Origin: Candidatus Bathyarchaeota archaeon
Lineage (GTDB): Archaea; Thermoproteota; Bathyarchaeia; Bathyarchaeales; Bathyarchaeaceae
Assembly (NCBI GenBank): GCA_020356305.1
Contig: CP070636.1
Span: forward strand, 646,847 to 656,287
Length of the DNA: 9,441 nt
Reading direction: 5' to 3'
The notes under the pieces were generated by a model. The model saw only the letters and a program-made list of their open reading frames with translations, made no database searches and was not told where the DNA came from. Position 1 is the first letter of the stretch. The number at the start of each line of letters is the position of its first letter. The position numbers were made by a program, and so were the translations under genes. Shown here piece by piece: positions 6,251 to 9,441 of the stretch.

Positions 6251-6418
6251 ATGAGGGCTAGATTCTTCTTTTTATCTGCATTTCTCTTTTTCGAGGAAGC
6301 GCGCGCCCTGGGGGGACCTGAAAAATTGCACATGGAGACCTTTGAAAAGGGCTGCGAATACGGCAAGAGACTTCTAAAGAGAAAAATGAAAAATAGCTTG
6401 GCCGACAAAATATCTTGA
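6251..6418 (+). CDS. Doubtful 55-residue ORF before the phosphoesterase
   Basis: An ATG at 6251 opens 55 codons ending at TGA 6416-6418, 21 bases before the phosphoesterase ATG. A shorter form from the ATG at 6332 would be 28 residues, very rich in Lys and Glu. The first half is hydrophobic, the second half strongly charged and protein-like. There is no clear Shine-Dalgarno, and the opposite strand is open here too, so coding status is uncertain. Otherwise this divergent gap (6202-6439) holds only AT-rich promoter-like sequence, including GATAAAAAG read on the minus strand. Confidence 0.18.
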   Translation: MRARFFFLSAFLFFEEARALGGPEKLHMETFEKGCEYGKRLLKRKMKNSLADKIS

Positions 6419-6439
6419 TTGGTTTCGATGGTGAGAGGA

Positions 6440-6934
6440 ATGATCATAGGTATTATTGCGGACACCCACGATCGCTTGCCCCTAATTAACAAAGCTGTGA
6501 GACGGTTGAACGAAGAAGGCGTTAAGTTGGTTATGCACGCAGGAGACTACATTGCCCCCTTTGTTGTGTCACAATTCAAGCCTTTGAAAGCTGATTTGAT
6601 CGGTGTTTTCGGCAACAACGATGGCGATCGAGAAATGCTCCGAAAAAGATTTTCGGATTTAGGCGCCGAGATTCGTGGTAAGTTCGCAGAGGTGACTACC
6701 GATGGGCTAAAGATCGGGATGGTCCACGGAGAGGAAGAGGAGCTTCTTCGATCACTCGTCCAAGGGGGAGGTTACGACGTGATCGTGCATGGGCATACGC
6801 ACGAGGCGAAATCGCAAAGACAAAAGGAAACGCTTGTCGTGAATCCCGGAGAGGTCTGTGGTTATCTAACAGGAGAATCAACAATTGCCATGTTGAACAC
6901 TCAAACGTTAGATGTAAAAATAGTAACGTTATGA
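6440..6934 (+). CDS. YfcE/MJ0936-family metallophosphoesterase
   Basis: A 164-residue calcineurin-like phosphoesterase, essentially the length of M. jannaschii MJ0936 (166), which hydrolyses phosphodiesters with Ni or Mn. All metal-binding motifs are present in order: D8-x-H10, G35-D36, G58-N59-N60-D61, H96 in a MVHG context and G118-H119-T120-H121. The protein is soluble and probably acts in the cytoplasm on a phosphodiester or cyclic nucleotide, but the natural substrate of this family is unsettled. I chose the ATG at 6440 because GGTGA at 6430-6434 lies five bases upstream and the first strand (MIIGIIADTHD) starts immediately; TTG 6419 and ATG 6428 would add only a few residues. The gene diverges from the dehydrogenase and ends 26 bp from the convergent HD gene, so no operon partner is evident. 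Confidence 0.92.
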   Translation: MIIGIIADTHDRLPLINKAVRRLNEEGVKLVMHAGDYIAPFVVSQFKPLKADLIGVFGNNDGDREMLRKRFSDLGAEIRGKFAEVTTDGLKIGMVHGEEEELLRSLVQGGGYDVIVHGHTHEAKSQRQKETLVVNPGEVCGYLTGESTIAMLNTQTLDVKIVTL

Positions 6935-6943
6935 ATTATTGCA

Positions 6944-6956
6944 GCTTGGGACAAGC
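6944..6956. terminator. Small hairpin in the 26-bp convergent gap
   Basis: GCTTG at 6944-6948 and CAAGC at 6952-6956 form a perfect 5-bp stem with a GGA loop between the phosphoesterase stop (6932-6934) and the HD-gene stop (6961-6963). Its place between convergent genes suggests a bidirectional end signal, but neither strand has a T-run after it, and archaeal termination depends mainly on T-runs. Weak call. Confidence 0.22.
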
Positions 6957-6960
6957 CAAA

Positions 6961-7710
6961 TCAACTGGCGTTGAGTCTTTTTTGTCTCACCCTCTCCACC
7001 GTTTCCTTGACTCCACTCCAACCTTCGACTACCTTCGAGTGGACTATCTCGAAGGCTTCCTTCGAAGTTGGGCGGTACACCTCTTCGCCAGTCGCCTCCT
7101 TCGAAAGATACCTTGCCGCTCGTAGCACTTCGCCGTTGAGTCGAGAGTCAGTGATATCTGCTAGGTGGCAGACCAACGCTTCAACAGTTCTCGGCCACAT
7201 AGGACCGGCTTCGCCTCCATGATGCGCACAAACTATGTGGATCAGGTTCAAGGAGAATCCTCTTCGAATCATTTCTGAAACGATTAGCGTCAGGTGGTCT
7301 AAGCGTTCGGCCAACGGAGCTGTTGCGTAGGCTCCGTCTTTCTCCACCTCATAGATCAAAGGCTTCAGAATATCGTGCAGAATAACGCCGGAGAGCACGA
7401 GATCTCTATCTACTTTTCCATGATACACTCTCTTGATCACGTCACAGAGGGCCAAGGCAAATTCGCTCGTGGCAACCATATGTTCAATGAGGCCTCCTGG
7501 ATAGCTGTGGTGACGAAACATGCCGGCTGGTGACATCTCCAAGGGCAGTCCGCTATACACTTTTCCTTCAATTTCAATCGTCGGGGCTTCGACAAGCTGA
7601 GCTACCTTCGCTCGAAGCGATTCATCTCCAATTTTGTCAACAATTTTTCGAAGTCTACGATCCAAAAGCGGTCCTCCGTTCAATCTATAACTCATCGTTT
7701 CGATTTTCAT
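6961..7710 (-). CDS. HD-domain metal-dependent hydrolase (YhaM-like HD core)
   Basis: A 249-residue soluble protein. The HD motif appears as H67/H68, H77, the central H112-D113 pair, H163/H164 and D185 in an ALVCHLADITDSRL context. The HHSYPGGLIEHM start, the LHDILKP centre and the PRTVEALVCHLAD end closely resemble the HD core of the bacterial 3'-5' exoribonuclease YhaM, but the OB-fold nucleic-acid domain of YhaM is missing. It may therefore be a stand-alone nuclease, a nucleotide phosphohydrolase or a phosphodiesterase. The ATG at 7710 overlaps the endonuclease V stop as ATGA, which indicates translational coupling and shared transcription with sepS and nfi. The region encoding residues about 202-230 contains five copies of CCTTCGA in both orientations. 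There is no N-terminal signal or membrane segment. Confidence 0.85.
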   Translation of the reverse strand: MKIETMSYRLNGGPLLDRRLRKIVDKIGDESLRAKVAQLVEAPTIEIEGKVYSGLPLEMSPAGMFRHHSYPGGLIEHMVATSEFALALCDVIKRVYHGKVDRDLVLSGVILHDILKPLIYEVEKDGAYATAPLAERLDHLTLIVSEMIRRGFSLNLIHIVCAHHGGEAGPMWPRTVEALVCHLADITDSRLNGEVLRAARYLSKEATGEEVYRPTSKEAFEIVHSKVVEGWSGVKETVERVRQKRLNAS

Positions 7711-8408
7711 TTATGTCGTTTGGTTTGTGTTAGTCTTTTCCTTTTCTCTTCACTTGCTATTATATGGGCTCTTCGGATGGGCTCCGGAATTCGGAACGTC
7801 CTTGCACACTGCGTGATGATGTTTATGGCTCGTTTCAACGATACACGATGGCCAACACTGACGTAAATTGGCTTTGTTCCACGTTTTGTAGCAACTTCGG
7901 CCCCGATAATTTCTCCTCCATCCATAAGAGGCGCCCATCCACACTCGCCAACCTGCCCTACTTTTCCGCAGAGCAAACTTTTCGCGACACCAATAGTCGG
8001 TTTTTCTACGGTCAAACCTAAATGTGAGGCGAATCCCAGGCGGTAGGGGTGAGCGAATCCTTGTCCGTCAACGAGAAAAACATCTGGATGCGTTTGCAGT
8101 TTTTTGATAGCTGAATAGGCTGGAGGGACTTCCCTGAAGGACAATAAAGTGGGGATGTACGGGAACCTCGTCTTGAGACGAGCTGCTTTTGACTCTACGA
8201 GTGATAACGAATCAAAATCTAGAACAGCTGCGACGCCAACGGATACGCCTCTTGCGTACCCAACATCTACTCCTGCCACGTAGTTAATGTTTTCAGGAAG
8301 CTTATCCTCTTGCACGACAAGTCTGGATAACTGTAGTTGCATCGTATGCGCTTTTTCTTTGGAAAACCTTGGGCTGATCCTAACCGGCAATCTCGGCTCG
8401 AACTCCAA
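7707..8408 (-). CDS. nfi: Endonuclease V (deoxyinosine 3'-endonuclease)
   Basis: A 233-residue enzyme (Thermotoga maritima 225) that cuts the second phosphodiester 3' of deoxyinosine in DNA, and of inosine in RNA in some members, to remove deaminated adenine. Catalytic and recognition residues are complete: D48 (AGVDVG), Y84 of the PYIP wedge, E93 (SFRE), D114 and H120 in DGQGFAHP, K143 in GVAKS, and H215 in IPEPIRRAH, each matching T. maritima D43, Y80, E89, D110, H116, K139 and the IPEPTRLAH motif. The start is uncertain: TTG 8408 overlaps the sepS stop by 29 bp and TTG 8390 by 11 bp, whereas ATG 8342 would cut into the first conserved helix. Neither TTG has a good Shine-Dalgarno, so translational coupling to sepS is likely. 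The C-terminus is Lys/Arg-rich. It lies between sepS and the HD gene in one operon. Confidence 0.94.
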   Translation of the reverse strand: MEFEPRLPVRISPRFSKEKAHTMQLQLSRLVVQEDKLPENINYVAGVDVGYARGVSVGVAAVLDFDSLSLVESKAARLKTRFPYIPTLLSFREVPPAYSAIKKLQTHPDVFLVDGQGFAHPYRLGFASHLGLTVEKPTIGVAKSLLCGKVGQVGECGWAPLMDGGEIIGAEVATKRGTKPIYVSVGHRVSLKRAINIITQCARTFRIPEPIRRAHIIASEEKRKRLTQTKRHK

Positions 8409-9441
8409 TGAAGACTGGGCCAGCTATTTCAATTTTCTTCTTCTTGCTCGTTATAAACCTTCGAGCCACATCATCTATTTTCACATTGACGTCACTGGGG
8501 TGCTTTGCCATTCTTACTCGAACCTTCACATTCTTCTTTCCCAAACGCGTAGCTTCCTCGGTTTTTGCGGCTGCCAAGGATGCAACCGCGTCAAGGTAAC
8601 TGAAACCAGCTGGAATTCCTTTTTCCCTAGCTTTCTGAGTTTTTCTCACTATAGCCACGCGTTCTAAGCAACTTTCAGGTATGCCAACGATGTTTCCGTC
8701 ATAAACGTAGATGTGGTTGCGAGCAGCTGGCCCCAAAAGTTTGGTGCCGGCGTCAGTTTCATAAACGTAAACCCTGACGCTTTTCTGCCACAACTTTCCT
8801 TCGTATGCCAAGAATTCGCAGGGGGCTGACTCGTCACCATGGCTCAGTGCGGTGGTTTTGATCTTTTTCCATAATTTTGTGCCAATTTCGCTCTGAGGTT
8901 TAACGTCAACCCCCACCATCGCTGCAATTTCCGGATCAGAAAGCTCTCGTTCTACATAGAATTGAGGGTACACAAGTCTTCGCATGTCGCTTTCACCGTG
9001 CATCACCATAGCTACTCGTTCCACCCCGATACCTACGTTAAGAACGGGATGCTCAAGGCCGTATCTTGCGAGGGCAACGGGGTTGTACAGTCCGTAGTTG
9101 ACAATCTCGATCCATTCTTTCATGCTAGGATGGCGAATGAACCCCTCGTATTCCGTCCCAGGGGTGTAGTACTTGGAAGCCACTTTCTTCCGGACAAAAC
9201 GAAAGCGGCTGAAGCCCAAAGTTTTCAAAATAGCTCTCGTAACCTCTTCTCCGTCCTTGACATCCACCGCTTCATCCATGACCACGCAACTCGCGGAATA
9301 GTGTACACGGAGATGAGTGGGGTCCTCTCTCTGTTCACGTCTAAACCGGATGTCTACCGAGAACAGCTTTATGGGCAGTTCGAGCTTGAATTGCAACGCT
9401 TGCAATGTAAGGAACCAAGCGCTTGTCATGTGAGACCGAAG
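8380..9441 (-). CDS. sepS: O-phosphoseryl-tRNA(Cys) synthetase, C-terminal 353 residues (5' end outside window)
   Basis: A class II aminoacyl-tRNA synthetase that charges tRNA(Cys) with O-phosphoserine, which SepCysS then converts to Cys-tRNA(Cys). The frame is open to the window edge; the residues read LRSHMTS, so the ATG at 9429 is an internal Met, not the start. Full-length SepRS is about 540 residues, so roughly 185 are missing, including the N-terminal domain. Motif 2 is visible as the F-R-R-E-Q-R-E-D loop followed by HYSASCVV. Motif 3 is GIGVERVAMVMHG. MTSAWFLTL matches the MTSGWF segment of methanogen SepRS, and the C-terminal part (about the last 170 residues) is the anticodon-binding region. 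It heads a minus-strand operon with nfi and the HD gene. SepRS is known from methanogens, Archaeoglobus and some uncultured archaea, which supports an anaerobic archaeal host. SepCysS and SepCysE are not in the window. Confidence 0.95.
   Translation of the reverse strand, partial: LRSHMTSAWFLTLQALQFKLELPIKLFSVDIRFRREQREDPTHLRVHYSASCVVMDEAVDVKDGEEVTRAILKTLGFSRFRFVRKKVASKYYTPGTEYEGFIRHPSMKEWIEIVNYGLYNPVALARYGLEHPVLNVGIGVERVAMVMHGESDMRRLVYPQFYVERELSDPEIAAMVGVDVKPQSEIGTKLWKKIKTTALSHGDESAPCEFLAYEGKLWQKSVRVYVYETDAGTKLLGPAARNHIYVYDGNIVGIPESCLERVAIVRKTQKAREKGIPAGFSYLDAVASLAAAKTEEATRLGKKNVKVRVRMAKHPSDVNVKIDDVARRFITSKKKKIEIAGPVFIGVRAEIAG

Noticed and set aside
6202..6492. 97-residue N-terminal extension of the dehydrogenase
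   Set aside because: The Rossmann strand starts right after the ATG at 6201. The extension overlaps the phosphoesterase start and has no recognisable fold.
9427..9429. ATG at 9429 as the start of sepS
   Set aside because: The frame stays open upstream to the window edge, and the residues before it (LRSH) match the conserved LRSHMTS segment of SepRS. The gene is truncated by the window.

Overview
The window looks like a piece of an archaeal chromosome, most plausibly from an uncultured Thermoproteota-type lineage such as Bathyarchaeia. The lineage is an inference. The archaeal assignment rests on a clear O-phosphoseryl-tRNA synthetase (SepRS) at the right edge, a 164-residue MJ0936-type phosphoesterase, small CxxC zinc-finger proteins, TATA-like boxes about 26 bp before predicted transcript starts, and GGTGA or GGAGGT ribosome-binding sites. 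Genes are tightly packed. I see no rRNA, tRNA, CRISPR array, insertion sequence or phage gene.

Left part (1-1000, minus strand): the first 67 codons of a radical SAM enzyme run off the left edge. Upstream of it is a 229-residue protein with an eight-cysteine finger spaced like a FYVE/RING cross-brace, a domain mostly seen in bacterial proteins, and a very basic tail. Middle left (1133-4597, plus strand): an EamA/DMT permease, an AMP-forming acetyl-CoA synthetase with all four acetate-pocket residues conserved, and a 112-residue protein with two cysteine clusters. The last gene is preceded by a short ORF and a hairpin that touches its Shine-Dalgarno.

Middle right (4684-6934): MoaE, the catalytic subunit of molybdopterin synthase, and an NAD(P)-dependent dehydrogenase of the 2,4-diaminopentanoate dehydrogenase/DapB-like superfamily both lie on the minus strand. 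A YfcE/MJ0936 phosphoesterase diverges from them. Right part (6961-9441, minus strand): sepS (5' end cut by the window), endonuclease V and an HD-domain hydrolase form a tightly overlapping operon.

How they fit together: Acs makes acetyl-CoA from acetate, MoaE serves molybdenum/tungsten cofactor synthesis, and SepRS starts tRNA-dependent cysteine synthesis. That combination suits an anaerobic archaeon using organic acids or amino acids. The operon joining SepRS, endonuclease V and an HD hydrolase suggests a link between translation and nucleic-acid quality control, but the sequence alone cannot prove it. The least understood items are the FYVE-like protein, the two-cluster zinc protein with its leader, and the endonuclease V-HD pair.
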